64,000 nt of DNA from Prosopocoilus inquinatus (GCA_036172665.1 CM069870.1:59954212-60018211), one strand, 5' to 3'. Positions 1-11,650 are shown, numbered from the stretch's first letter. Notes: generated by a model from the letters alone, not told the origin. Translations and numbers: made by a program.

Positions 1-60
1 TAGTTTCCTGGGATATTAATTGATGGTTAAATTTATCAGGAGGTGGTAAGATCGGGCCTA
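1..60. repeat. Partial copy of an inverted-repeat MITE (family M1), cut by the window edge
   Basis: The first 60 bases match the right half of two complete copies at 50224-50350 and 60932-61059. Shared landmarks are TAGTTTCC near the start, AAATTTATCAGGAGGTG and a terminal GGGCC/GAGCC. The left half would lie outside the window. Confidence 0.65.
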
Positions 61-413
61 AATGTTTTGGAATTGGAAACGTATCTTACCGATACGCTAC
101 AAACATGTTTTACGAAAAATTTCCAAACACTGCGGTATAGCGCGAAGCACTGCACAAACTTGTGTAGAAATTTGATTTAACTGCTGACGGCTGTTTTTGT
201 TAACATTTTGCAATAAAATAACTGACGAATCTACAATTAACGACGTTTTACAGTTCAATATTAAAAAATAATGCAACAACCTTTCATCCCCAAGATTAAT
301 TCTGATTATGTACATTAATTTCCAGATAACACGTTATCTCAATGAAACTTACCAACGTACAATCATAATACTCAAGCTTTAGACTTAATATTTTGTATTT
401 TAACTAATTTTAT

Positions 414-557
414 GTTAGAAAAATTTTGTGCAAATCGTTTTTGATTGCAGTGAGAACCTCGAGCAGCCTCTGGACAGCAGGGCTGAAACAGCTGTCCAGA
501 GGCTGCTCGAGGTTCTCACTGCAATCAAAAACGATTTGCACAAAAAAATTTTCTAAA
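414..557. repeat. Near-perfect palindrome carrying a truncated family B hammerhead
   Basis: Bases 425-478 and 491-544 are perfect reverse complements (54-base arms) around a 12-base loop; the match continues imperfectly to about 414 and 557. The right half begins with the 3' part of a family B hammerhead: GGCT (481-484), GAAA (485-488), helix III ACAGCTGT (488-495), then CAGAGG (497-502). The CTGANGA core and 5' strand of helix II are missing. The left arm is an inverted copy starting inside helix III. RNA from either strand would fold into one long hairpin. Confidence 0.85.
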
Positions 558-944
558 ATCTTTCATTATGCTTTGACAGCAAGCATGGCCGCCTTGCATG
601 GGGGACTCATTAGGAGCAAATCCCGCTTCAATTTGTCTATCCTACTGCAATGTTAGGTCAAAAAGCGATAGTAAGATGTCGCTATTTTATATGTTCATTA
701 ATTTTATGTTGTTAAGGAAATTTTTCTCTTAACAGTAAACTCTAAAATGCAATAAATGATACTCTATTGCTGAAGCTTTTTCATGTTATCTTAATTTGTA
801 GACATTCTGTACATTTAATCTGAAATTTTCCGACGGTTAATTTATCTACTCAACAAGCAGAACTTTTTGTAAAGAATGACTTTTTGTCGTAAAATCAATA
901 ATAAAGTTTATTTTCCTCTGGTCAACTCCACACTACACACTGTA

Positions 945-1130
945 TAAAGAAGGTAATGCAAGAGAATGCAGTAATTATAGAGGAATCTTCCTTCCGAGCA
1001 CACCAGAAATAGATTTCACAAGAATAACAGAATGTAGGTGAGAGGAAAATAAGAAGAAATGATAGGAGTGATGCAACATGGCAGAAGAGGCAGAAGTACT
1101 CAATATTTATTTTTAACTACAGCTTTTAAT
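945..1130 (+). pseudogene. RTE-type LINE reverse transcriptase fragment
   Basis: One frame from 945 reads YKEGNARECSNYRG, the conserved start of RTE-clade reverse transcriptase that precedes the ISLL motif. After a frame change, GRRGRSTQYLFLTTA (about 1080-1125) matches the conserved FRRGRST box. The order and spacing fit reverse transcriptase, but stops and shifts separate the blocks and neither end of the element is visible. It is a dead scrap. Confidence 0.6.
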
Positions 1131-1597
1131 TCTGAATGTTTTATTCTTATGATATTTTCCTGTATATTGTAAAATAAGGACACTTGACTTTTAAGTGGTG
1201 TATTCATTTCTCGATGCCCAAGTTGTATACTGTTCAAGATAAATTTTGTCTAACATTTCCCATTTTGACTTTAAATGATGCAGAAACATTCGAAGTGAAT
1301 ATTTTTTAAATAAAAATCAATAATAAAAAAATTCTATTTCTAGCACACATTTTGAAAGACGCTGTACTTACATCCAGATATAAATCTAGCTTAAGACTTT
1401 GCTTTTTAATTCCATGGCCTTCTCAGAACGACTTTAAATTGGATGACTTGATAGTTTCTTTGACGAACACAACCTTATGAATAAACCATAAGATTTTTGA
1501 GGGTGCCGTTCTGTCTCGAGGTTTAAATTTCAAGCATGATCAATTTCATCCCCCCGAGCGACAGAGGAGTTATTAAAATACTTTCTCCCCCTTTCAG
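1131..1597. other. No recognised feature; upstream intron of the host gene
   Basis: AT-rich sequence with no convincing coding stretch. It ends in the pyrimidine-rich tract (CTTTCTCCCCCTTTCAG) that forms the splice acceptor of the exon at 1598. Earlier exons of the gene must lie to the left. Confidence 0.5.
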
Positions 1598-1730
1598 ACT
1601 TAGATTGTTACACCGATCGGCCTACGTGTTTTACTTAACAGTCCTGATGATATTCTGCAGCGTCGCGTACGTAAACCTGCCGGAGATGCTGCTCTGTCAG
1701 TACCTGTTCTCGTCGTCCTGCGCCCTGCTG
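1598..1730 (+). CDS. Internal exon of a host membrane protein gene (unrecognised)
   Basis: The exon is bounded by a strong acceptor (CCCCCTTTCAG) and a perfect donor (CTG|GTGAGT). Its first base completes a codon begun upstream. It encodes 44 residues starting LRLLHRSAYVFYL, with a hydrophobic run (about VFYLTVLMIFCSVAYV) that fits a membrane helix, then a short loop and the start of a second hydrophobic stretch. GC content is clearly above the surrounding intron. It ends in phase 0, matching the next exon. An open frame extends left to an ATG at 1536, but the acceptor makes true internal splicing more likely. I do not recognise the family. Confident that this is an exon, not of its function. 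Confidence 0.8.
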
Positions 1731-1787
1731 GTGAGTACTACCAAAGGCATTTGCATTTCATAACATGTTAATCGCGTAACGTTTCAG

Positions 1788-1917
1788 GGATTCGCGACGC
1801 TGCTGTGCTACATAATTTACGCGGAAGTTTCATTACGGGGCCAGATAGTGGCTGGCTGGAGGGGAGCGAAGAAGGGCAGGAAGAAGGACGAGAAGCGCGA
1901 CTCCCAGGAGAACAACG
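1788..1917 (+). CDS. Second internal exon of the host membrane protein gene
   Basis: It is separated from the previous exon by a 57-base GT-AG intron (acceptor GTTTCAG, donor AACG|GTAATC). It opens in phase 0 with GFATLLCYIIYAEV, completing a second membrane helix begun in the preceding exon. A basic, lysine-rich stretch follows (AKKGRKKDEKRDSQ), as expected for a cytoplasmic face by the positive-inside rule. It ends after one base of a codon; that G joins the TT opening the exon at 28341 to make a valine codon, and the frame stays open for 265 further codons. The downstream intron is 26,423 bases. Confidence 0.8.
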
Positions 1918-1999
1918 GTAATCCCCTAAAGTGTGAGTAAGAACAGTAGTAGTTGGAAAAAAGAGAGACGCGAATTTCCGGGACGTCTTAACGGACTGC

Positions 2000-3100
2000 A
2001 TGCTTGCGCATAAATTTCACTAACACCTGGCAGTATTTCATTTGGAATGCCCAAATTACCGAGTGTGGATTACGTTAAGGAGAGGGGGGTGGGTCTTTCT
2101 TAGTATGCTTAACAACAATCATTTATCGTCAATTGCACTCGCAAGATTTAATTGCGGGCTCATCAGTATTCGGACCCGCACAAATCGATGTCAATTTAAT
2201 ATCTTGTTCGACGATAGTTAACCTAACAGTTTGAGCGCGAAAATTTTCTGACGTAACCATAAACTAATAGGATTATCAATAATTGAATTTTATTTTTCAA
2301 CATTTTCCTCCCTTCTGACACCAAAGATGATGCACCTATGTATGTATATTCCTAAAAAAATCTTTCGGGTTTCTTCGAAATGTACACTAATGCTTAAAAG
2401 TTTCGAAATGAAAAGCAATAAAATCGTTCGAATTTGAACCTTATTGAAACGGGCCTAATATATTTCGAACCTTAAGGAACAGAGACACTTTCTCCGCACC
2501 CCGATAGGAGGGTTGTTTACTTAGGTCCTATTAAACCCCGGCCGGTGCAGATGTTTATGGTTTGTTGAATTTCGTTGCCAGTATTTGGTTCCGAGTATTT
2601 ATTGAGGCGACGCGCGGTTGCGAACGCGGACGCGGTGGCGAATTTGTTTGTTCTCTTTTGCTTTAACTTAAAAATTGAACAAAAAAAATTTTTTTTTATT
2701 AGAATATTTTATATTGTTAAATAACAGGATTTCAGATCATATTATAAAGACATATAAATGTTAAATTAAAAGGATCGACGATGTTAATTAATCTGAAAAA
2801 TTAGAATTATACCAAATTTCTGCCTTTATACACTTCTGGTTTGTTTGACTTCACAAAAATTTTATTCGTTTGTAGTTTGTGTATGTTTTTCTGTGGATTC
2901 TAAAATTTTCATTACGAGAAATACATAAATAGATTTTTAGTAAATATAAAATACAGGGTGATTTATTAGCTCACCGACAAGCTTTGCCATACGGAAAGCT
3001 CACATAATTTTAAGAAAATAATAACAATTAGGACATATGTTCGATTTTATTTATTTTTAAGTAAATAGAAGACCTCACAATTTTGATTCTAGTTATTTTG
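2000..3100. other. Intronic sequence without recognised features
   Basis: AT-rich apart from a GC-rich island near 2540-2650. No coding frame or terminal repeat was seen. A lone ATACAGGGTGA at about 2951, resembling a mariner-type terminus, has no partner that I could find. Confidence 0.4.
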
Positions 3101-3107
3101 TCCCGTT

Positions 3108-3154
3108 CCTCTGTACAGCTGTTTCAGTCCTATTTGGGGCTTCGTCAGCAGAAG
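3108..3154 (-). ncRNA. Hammerhead ribozyme motif, family B (copy B2)
   Basis: On the minus strand the parts occur in hammerhead order. Helix I 5' strand CTTCTG (3154-3149), core CTGACGA (3148-3142), helix II AGCCC/GGACT around loop CAAATA, GAAA (3125-3122), self-complementary helix III ACAGCTGT (3122-3115), A at 3114 as the nucleotide 5' of the cleavage site, and helix I 3' strand CAGAGG (3113-3108). Helix I forms six pairs, one a G-T wobble. Helix II has one C-A mismatch. From memory, the CCCAAATAGGAC stretch resembles the Schistosoma satellite hammerhead. All invariant core bases of the CTGANGA...GAAA consensus are present. Activity is inferred, not shown. Confidence 0.72.
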
Positions 3155-3159
3155 CGATC

Positions 3160-5498
3160 GCAGGATGTCGCTATTTAAGCGGTTTCTATTATGCTATTTA
3201 ACCATTTCCGTTATATTTTACATTTTTTCACGTCATCTTTATTTTATAAATGTTAATATATTGACATTTTCAATTCAATTTTATCATACACGTCTTATTC
3301 ACATGTCAAGAAACCTATTCATGTAAAATATTTTCGACATCAAGAAAAATTATGTTTCATTTTACCGAACCTCTGTTTTATGATACCCTTTTGTTCTTTG
3401 TGATAAAGAGATATCACGTATAAAAACCTATGACTTTTATGCTGTTATGTTTTTCTGCGGATCCTAAAATGAAGCATCTATACATACCGTGACTTATTTT
3501 ATTAACTCTAAACATAAAAGGTAAATATTCCCAGGTTTAGTTATAAAAAAAAAACATGTCAATGCATAGCAGAATATGCAAACAAGTTTCAATAAAACAA
3601 ATATGATGTTAATGTCAGTTATGAATGTCATGAATTATGTCTGAAATATTTAAAAACATACTATGAAAGAATTTGATAATCGTTTGGCATTAGTATTTAA
3701 AACGTGAAGGACATTTGAAACAGTTAAAATGTTTTTACTAAAAATAAGTGTTATTATTTTTTCTAAAATTGACCATAGGGATATTTACATTGCATGTTCA
3801 GAGTAAAAAAAAACTCATGGTATAGGATGCACAATATATAAAAAAAATCTAAAACAATTTTATATATCAAGTATGCCTAAAACAAAAATTATGTGTTGAT
3901 TATTGGAAACAAGTTAAATAAATGTATCGGAAATCCCTGTTTAAGATGAGGGTTTTAGTATGAGGGAATTATTGTTTTGTTAATTTTTACTTTAGTTTTG
4001 TTTTTACTTGTAATAAGTTTTTCGTTGTTCTCAATAATAAAGTCTTGAATACTTTTTCCAGTGTATGTTATTCTTTTTTATACGGTATCATATAATATTG
4101 TAAGAATTTACAGTGAAATAAATTTAAAATAACTTAATTTCATTTAAATAATAAGTTTACTGATGATACTTATTGATCGAATAATTAACTCATTAAAATT
4201 ATTCAGAATCATACAAATTTAGGAAACTTAACAAATATAGTATTAAACTGCTAGAATATAGAATGATATGTGTAATACTTAAAAATTGCAATACTTGCGT
4301 TAAAAATAATATACATATTTCATTCTACGCCACAGAGGAAAAAATAATATTCTTTTTTTTTTAGTTTCTTCTCAAATCTGACATCAGTAAAATAAGTTGA
4401 AAAGTTCATCCACAAAGTTTGGCAAGTTTTCATTAATCTAGAAGTTAAGAGAAAATGATTAAATCGTATAACATTTATTTTGTGAAAATATGTGAATGAT
4501 TGAGTATTTGAAAAAATGTGTAGAATGAGCTAGATTATTTAAATTTGTTTCTTATTATAATAATATAAATGCTAAGAAGTTCTGCTCAACAAAGCTATTA
4601 ATTAGTTGCAAAACATATGTGTATTTAATGAAACTAGAAAGTTAAATTTAATTAACGAAAAATAACAGATTTTATTTTATTGACTTATTTAATTTCAATT
4701 GCCAAAGTTTCAGAAATTTTAATTTCATAATGCACACATTATTTACTACACATGTTATAACATTTAGAAAATAAATTTTGTTAAATTTCTTATCCATCCA
4801 ACTACAATGAAAGTCTTTCTAGCAGATTATTCAAGTTGGTTGAATAAGTTCGCATCTGTGTTAAATCGCTGTGTTTGCGATGACCGGTTTTATTATCGGG
4901 GTAGCAGGTACGGTTGTAAAAGCTATAAGGTTCATAATTGCAAAGCATAAAATTTCGTACTGCCAGTGGCATATCTCGTACTCCGAAAACTTTATAGCAG
5001 AAGTGTACCTAAACTGTAAACCTTCATCGCCTCGTCGCACACTGGAACGGCCTTATGGAGTGACTCGGACACTGAATAGTATCACAAATATTTGCAAATT
5101 ATAATTACATTTGTTGAGTAATATGCATTTAATTAATTGTAGTATCTGCTATAAAAGCATAAAAACACAATTTTTAGAGAAAAAAATATCTTTTTTCTTT
5201 AAAAATTCAAGATAAATAACAACGAGTTTAATATGATGCGTGATTTAATCGACATTTTCTTTCGATGATTTTAGGGTGAATAGAACATCAAGGAGTTACG
5301 CAATATTTGTTCAAAAAATAAATAATAAGGATATACAGGGTGATATGCGAGAATTTTCACCTCCTTTAACTTTTTTATTTTTGAACTTGGAAAGAAAAGT
5401 TTTGTATCAAATTTATACAGCCAAAATCAAAGATTTTACAGATGTCAAAACAAAACCATCTCTATTTATTTTAAAGTTAAAATGATACAGTTTTCATG
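3160..5498. other. AT-rich intronic sequence, nothing recognised
   Basis: More than 2 kb of low-complexity AT-rich sequence. The short frame near 4871-5104 has no family resemblance and is probably chance. Confidence 0.4.
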
Positions 5499-5500
5499 TA

Positions 5501-6074
5501 CAGTTGCGGAAACATAAAGCGGGACAAGTCTTATAACGAAATTTCCGATTATTTTAATAGTGTGAAGTTTCCTTGGTGACGGTCGTGATCCTTCTAATTA
5601 ATTTATTACCATCAGTGAACGTCAGAAATAACTTGTCAAAGTGAGTTCTTAAAAATGTATAGTCTTTCTAAGGGAAATGTAAGTGAAAATTTTCGACCAG
5701 TGAATCAAATGGAATTAGTGAAGCCTTTGGAAGAACTGTGTGACATTTTGGATGTGAAATATGTATATTAGAAATCTTAATTCAATCAATGTCCGGACAT
5801 TTGCAATCAATAATTTAATCGAAAGGCTGCATTACTGTGATTTTGTTTCATTTTATTTCGCAAGGCAATAATTATAAGCAAAATAAAAACTAACTATTAC
5901 ACTAGTATGATTTATTTGTATGAGGTATTTGTTCGTTTTATTTTTTAATTATAAACGGAATGATTAATCATTTTACTTAATGTGAAGGTTGATAAATTAC
6001 CACAGTTACCGAAATTTAGAAGTAAGGTTTAAACTAACGGAAGTTTACTGTCCCGCTTTATGTTTCCCCAACTG
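5501..6074. mobile_element. Tc1/mariner-type MITE with TA target duplication
   Basis: The 574-base element starts CAGTTGCGGAAACATAAAGC and ends with the reverse complement of CAGTTGGGGAAACATAAAGC; about 28 terminal bases match with one mismatch. It is flanked by TA at 5499-5500 and 6075-6076. The CAGT start and TA duplication are classic for Tc1/mariner. A short frame near 5655-5774 could be a transposase remnant but has no DDE motif, so the element is non-autonomous. Confidence 0.85.
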
Positions 6075-6841
6075 TACTTTATTTTGACAGATAATCATAG
6101 CAATTATTTAATTAGTTTGAACAAGACTTACTAGATTTCACGAAAAGAAGTTTTTTATCCGTCTTAAAACAAATTTTACCCGTTTTGGCTCTAGTTACCC
6201 AAATTGAAGTTTATTTGGAACTTGATAAGTAAATTTGAAATAGTGTATTTCTGGCAAACATGTGCTTATTTTGAGATAATTTAGATAATTAAGTTTCTAT
6301 TGAGGCGGTGTTATTGCTGGCAAAGTGCAAAAGAACACGAAATGTTATATTTCATAAACATTAAATACTTTAAAAAAAATTTAAACATTTAGAAAATTCA
6401 GTGCATGGATTTTATTGTCCGCTGTCCATTTATATCATTAAAACAAACTTTAGTAGCAATTGTTACTTCTTATTAGAAGTAGATTTTCTGAGAAACAATA
6501 ACAAAATGACAATTTTAAAACTTCGCGAGTTGGGTTTAGAATGAAGAAAAAGTGTAGTATCTCAAGTTTTTAATAATTTTTGAAGAATTATATGTGTTAG
6601 TGAATAATTCCTCTTGGTGGCGCTATGAACAAATAAGTCTGAAGAAGCAATTGATGAGGAAATAAATCTTCTTTTTCTTGATTTTTGTAGATCCAAACGT
6701 AAATTAAAGTTCGGCAGTAATTAAATTATCTTATAGAATCAGTACTAAATAATTGCTCATTGTAACACTGCGTTTATATTTATTATTTTTGTTAATAAAA
6801 GAAAAATAAATACTAATTCCAAAATTAAATTTAATAAAATT

Positions 6842-7175
6842 CTAGTATCACAAACTAAAATAGTAAAGGAGACTGTGGTTTAAGAGATAATTGAAATTAA
6901 TCTTCGCCCACAATAATTTTTATATCCGTAGATACTTATTTCGACAGCTAAGCTAAGTTAAAAGCACTAAAAAATGTCTAAAAACAACCTAATCACACTG
7001 ACAACATTTTTATGATTTTGTCAGTGTGATTAGGTTGTTTTTAGACATTTTTTAGTGCTTTTAAGTTGGTAGCGTACTGAAGATAGCAGCTTAGCTGCCG
7101 AAATACGTATCTACGGATATAAAAATTATTGTGGGCGGAAGTTAGTTTCAATTAACTAGTATCACAAACTAAAAA
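6842..7175. repeat. Head-to-head foldback of Penelope-derived 3' sequence
   Basis: Arms at about 6888-7005 and 7023-7156 are reverse complements, meeting near 7000-7022. The right arm carries an intact family A hammerhead. The left arm lacks the roughly 22 bases spanning helix I and the CTGAAGA core. The outer part (CCCACAATAATTTTTATA and neighbours) recurs at 25890-25915 in the Penelope-like fragment. The structure is flanked by a 19-base direct repeat, CTAGTATCACAAACTAAAA, at 6842-6860 and 7157-7175, which may be a target duplication. Confidence 0.85.
7068..7119 (+). ncRNA. Hammerhead ribozyme motif, family A (copy A1)
   Basis: Helix I 5' strand CGTA (7073-7076), core CTGAAGA (7077-7083), helix II GCAGC/GCTGC around loop TTA (7086-7098), GAAA (7100-7103), self-complementary helix III ATACGTAT (7103-7110), C at 7111 as the nucleotide before the cleavage site, and helix I 3' strand TACG (7112-7115). 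The core fits CTGANGA...GAAA. Deviations: one extra T after the core and an A-C mismatch at the base of helix II. Helix III has no loop, so a dimeric form is the likely active shape. Hammerheads in Penelope-like elements are established; activity here is inferred. Confidence 0.75.
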
Positions 7176-7179
7176 ATAC

Positions 7180-9400
7180 AACTTTACTATCTATGTATGC
7201 AAACTAATCAAAAAGTGTACAAACTTGACATAAACTGAGATTGATGTTTTAGATACACAAACGCAAATTAAACTCAAAGTTGCAGAAAGTGGCAGCTAAT
7301 TTATATATCAAAATTATCCTTAGAGAATGTACTTTTAGAGGATATCCTTAGAACAGTGGGGAACTGCGAAGCCTTTAAATAATGAAAGACTTTTTAAATA
7401 AATGAACAGACCAAATGAATTAAGTCAATTCAGCACCAGTAAAGACTTAAATTATAGTATTCGAAGTCAGTTATCGATTTAATTGAATACACAAATATCT
7501 AATAAAGAAGATACAACTCAAAAAGTACTCATATTTATATTTAACTTTAATAGAAAATGTCTAGATCATATCCGTCTCAGGCAAGTTGATTTGTGGATTA
7601 ACCGACATTGATAACTTTGCAAGCGTCTCCTTAATTATATAACTACCACTTTGCTGTAATATTTAAACATGTACCACGTAGAATATGTTCAATAATGAAA
7701 ATTATAAGTTAATATCTTTAAATTATACTTTTGGATTTTAGTCAACGTCCGACTTAATAAATAGAGTCGTTCCACTGTGCGTCGTCAATGAAATGACTCC
7801 TGAGAAGGTCAGCTTTCAAAGTTCCAAACAGGTAATAATCACTGTGCGGATGGGGGTTGGAAACCCTTGGACTTCTCAACCCCGTAAGTCCCCAATTCTT
7901 TCAAACAGTCCGTAAAAAGTTGATTATCGATTGTCTTTGTGAGTAGCATTCTGGTTTATAAAGAAACCAGATATCGATTTTCCAATTTGTTTTACCTTTA
8001 TTTCAAAAATTGTCAAAAATGCTTCGCCCTTTTCTCCTTTCTAGTTTTACTCTCATTCAACCTCAAATAAAATGAAAACCTTACTTGCCAGAAAATCTTA
8101 AGTAAAAATGCCCAAATTTTGAATACTCCTATAACATTAATTTAGAAAAAAAAAACCTAAAGTTTTAGTTTACAATACAATTTAAAAAAATTTAATACAA
8201 AAATATATTGAACAAAACCTTGAAATTCAGTTTACAATTTAGAAAGATCACATATATAATAATTTAGAATGTAGAAATGAATTAACAAAACGTGAAATCT
8301 AATCCACAATACATTTACGAGAAAAAAAAATTAATATGAACAGTTTTCTTTTTATTTCAAAATTGAAATATTAAGTAAAAATTAATTACAATCAACCAAA
8401 AATAATTCAAGATAAAATAAACATCAATGAAATTATAGCGTTAAATCAAATTTTTAAAAAATGGTTTAGAAAGAAAGGCCGATATTCAGCACTTAAAAAA
8501 AGCCTGTATTAGAAAATAGCTTTTCTTTACACGCGAAATGGACTTTTGTTTCAACTCACCAACGCAACACCGACTTCCTTGAAACACAGAAATAGATTTT
8601 AGTTAAAAAACATTGGATACGATTGAATTGTTTACCAAAAAATAACACCCGTGATGTGTAGTATCTCCATTCACAAAATTAATTTCAAACTGAGGAAACT
8701 GACTGATAAAAAAATAAATAAATAAAGAAACTTCATCGAGGGACGTAGCGCGTAATTAGGTCTAGAGACATCACTGGAGGGATCCTGAAGATTGATTTCT
8801 TATACGGTCCCGCTCTACTTAAGCACTTTGCACCTCCCTGACTTGTAAAAAGAGGGGGAGGACGACTTCATCCATTGTATCGGCGGCGTTTTCCTATATG
8901 TCAAAAATCCTTAATCGAGTGTATGATTAAGTGCAATATCGGAACTACCGAGGCTTGACTCCGTTCTTTCTCTGTTGTGCGTCAAACCGTCTACAACTCA
9001 GTTTCAAGAATTTTGGCCAGCGCTGCATGATTCAGACTTCGTTCGTGTTTTAAATCGTTAAAATATTGTTTAATCGCAACTTAGTTCTCAGAAAAACATT
9101 GCATCTGTACGTACTGACTATCCGAACCTTTACAATTGGAAACCATATCTAGGGTGATCGGCTTGTTCGAAACCGCTTGTGCAGTTTTAATAATGTGCCA
9201 CTATTCATTTTCCATGTCTCTTTTCCCATATATTTTGTATAAATTTCCGCAGTACTACTATTACATAATAGGCCCGCTGACTAAATATGTTCTTGTGACC
9301 TTTAGAGTTCATGAAAATGCCAGAAGTTTCGTGGCCAACACCTTTTTCTTTGTTGACTAGGCTGAGAGTGTGTCTCCTTTTCACCTCCATCCCGTCAACT
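7180..9400. other. Intronic sequence with one dispersed repeat
   Basis: Mostly AT-rich with no coding signal. The exception is about 7850-8000, which matches 18055-18205 (see the repeat entries). A GC-richer stretch at 8740-9010 shows no open frame of note. Confidence 0.4.
7850..8000. repeat. Dispersed repeat, copy 1 of 2
   Basis: It shares GGATGGG, GGTTGGAA, TTCTTT.AAAC..TCCGTA, a TCGATT..CT core and a final CCAGA.ATCGATTTCCAA block with 18055-18205 in the same orientation. Both copies are diverged. The family is unidentified. Confidence 0.5.
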
Positions 9401-11650
9401 ACTTTTTAGACAACGGATCGTTGTAAATAGCCATAGTTTCATGACAACTGTCGTCATCAACTGGGTTTTCTCCACAGAGCTCCAAAAAAACATCTAGTAC
9501 ATTCAACGCAAGACTAACGCTGATCCGCTGAGAATGTTTGAGGACTCGTCTTCCATTAACTTTAAATGTAAATCGGCGTTGTTCCTGGCTCGTCTCTCTG
9601 TTTGTTTTGTTCTGAATCTTCTCTCTAAAGGTTGCGGACGCCAAGAAGGTGAAATTTCACATAGGTTTTTTGGCCTTCACCTACTTTGTTGATTGGGGTG
9701 ACCGCCAGGACCCAGGCATGCATCTTCTCTTCATCTCCACTCCATCGACTTCTTTTTTCACAAAAGATAGTAAAAATCCCCAGTTTCAGTTTCCCAATTA
9801 TAATCGCCTTCAACACATCCAAAGGACTTTTTCTGTAGAGCTCCAAAGGATCGGGCACATTTAACGCAACGCTTGCAGTTAACTTCTGAGAAATGTTTGA
9901 CGACTCACCACTTTATTGTCGATGTGAACCACCTTTGTTTCTGGCTCATCTCTCTGTTTTTTTCCCGAATCTCCTCTGATTGCTGCGGAACACACGAGTT
10001 TAAAGTTGACCATAGATTTTTTTTGCTTTCACCTTTATTGTTTGACGGGGGTGACCGCCAGGATCCCGACATTGCTTCTTCTTTTCACCTGCATTCCATC
10101 GACTTATTTTTTGATAAAGACTGGTAAAAAAAAACATAGTTTCGTTCCCAATAACAATCGCCTTCAACACATTCCCAGGGCTTGCTCCATAGAGCTCCAA
10201 AGGAACAAGCACAGAGCCTGAGAGATGTTTAAGGACTCATCTTCCATTAACTTTCGATGTGAATCATCGTTGTTCCAGACTCGTCATTCTATCTGTGTTT
10301 TTCTTTTCTTCTGAATCTCCTCTAAAGGCTACGGAAACCAAGAAAGTGAACTTTCCCACAGATTTTTTGGCCTTCACCTTTTTTGTTGTCCGTCAGGCAG
10401 TGCGCTTCTCCTTTTCGCCTCCATTCCATCGATTCTTTTCTGACCAAGGATAGTAAAAAGCCGTAGGCTGCGGAAGCAAAGAAGGTAAACTTCCCCTCAG
10501 ATTTTTTTACCTTCACCTTTTCTTGTTAACTGCGGCGACCGCTGCATTGCTTCTTCTTTCGCCACCACTCCATCGACTTCTTTTTGGACCAAAAATACTA
10601 AAAAACCGTAGTTTCATTCCGAATGAAGATCGCCTTCTAGACATCCACGGGACTTTCCCCACAGCGCTCCAAAGAACCGGGTACATTTAACACAACGCTT
10701 GCGCTTAACTCCTGAGAGATGTTTGAGGACTCGCCTTTCACTAATTTTGATGTGAACCACCGTCGTTCCTGGCTCATTTCTCTCCTGTTTTTTTCTGAAT
10801 CTCCTCTGAGTACTGCGGAGCATATGAATGTGAAGATAAACACAGATTTTTTGACTATGGCTTTTTTTGTTGACCGGGATGACCCACAAGGGCCCTGGCA
10901 GTGCTTGTACTTTTCGCTTCCATTCCATCGATTCTTTTTTGACCAAGGATAGTAAAAAGCCGTAGACTGCGGAAGCCAAGAAGGTAAACTTTTCCTCAGA
11001 TTTTTTTACCTTCACCTTTTTTTGTTAACTGGGGTGACCGGGGCATTGCTTCTTCTTTCGCCACCATTCCATCGACTTCTTTTTGGACCATGAATACTAA
11101 AAAGCCGTAGTTTCATTCCCAATGATGATCGCCTTCAAGACATGCACGGAGCTTTCTCCACAGCGCTCCAAAGAACTGAGCACATTTAACACAACGCTTG
11201 CGCTTAACTTCTGAGAGATGTTTGAGGACTCACCTTTCACTGATTTTGATGTGAACCACCGTTGTTCCTAGCTCATCTCTCTCCTGGTTTTTCTGAATCT
11301 CCTCTGAATACTGCGGAGCATATGAATGTGAAGATAAACAGATTTTTTGACCATGGTTTTTTTTTGTTGACCAGGGACCGTATTCTCGAATCGAGCGACA
11401 AGAGTCGTATGCGAAAATGACGTCAAAATGATGCAATTCTCGAACGATTTGTATAGTTTTGTATAAGAGTCTACGTCATTTTGACGTCATTTTCGCATGC
11501 GACTCTTGTCGCTCGGCTTGAGAATAGGGCCCCGGGATGACCCACAAGGGCGCTGGAAGTGCTTCTATTTTTCGCTTCCATTCCGTAGACTTGTTTTTGG
11601 ACAAAGGAAAGTGTAAAAAGTCACAGTTTCATTCCTTACAATATTTGTTT
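9400..11650. repeat. Satellite-like tandem array, about 330-360 base units with a 500-base higher-order period
   Basis: The phrase GAGGACTCRYCTTYCA-like recurs near 9539, 9899, 10231, 10726 and 11224. The block TTCACCT...TTGTTGA...GGTGACCG recurs near 9672, 10027, 10370, 10510, 10857 and 11010, and CAACGCTTGC/GAGAGATGTTTGAGG recur with them. Early units repeat every 330-360 bases. From about 10500 a compound unit repeats every 498-500 bases. Short frames on both strands of this stretch, such as 10614-11015 minus, repeat with the array and show no known domain, so I treat them as by-products. Confidence 0.85.
11374..11532. mobile_element. Palindromic MITE inserted in the last satellite unit
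   Basis: The ends GGGACCGTATTCTCGA and GAGAATAGGGCCC are inverted, and the arms of about 55 bases contain GAGCGACAAGAGTCG and AAAATGACGTCAAAATGA. Comparison with the homologous unit near 10870 (TTGACCGGGATGACCC) shows the empty site. Flanking CCAGG and CCGGG suggest a 5-base target duplication. The ends resemble those of the smaller element at 27601-27758. Confidence 0.8.

Noticed and set aside
10614..11015. 133-residue frame on the minus strand
   Set aside because: It lies wholly within the tandem satellite array and repeats with it; no domain is recognisable.
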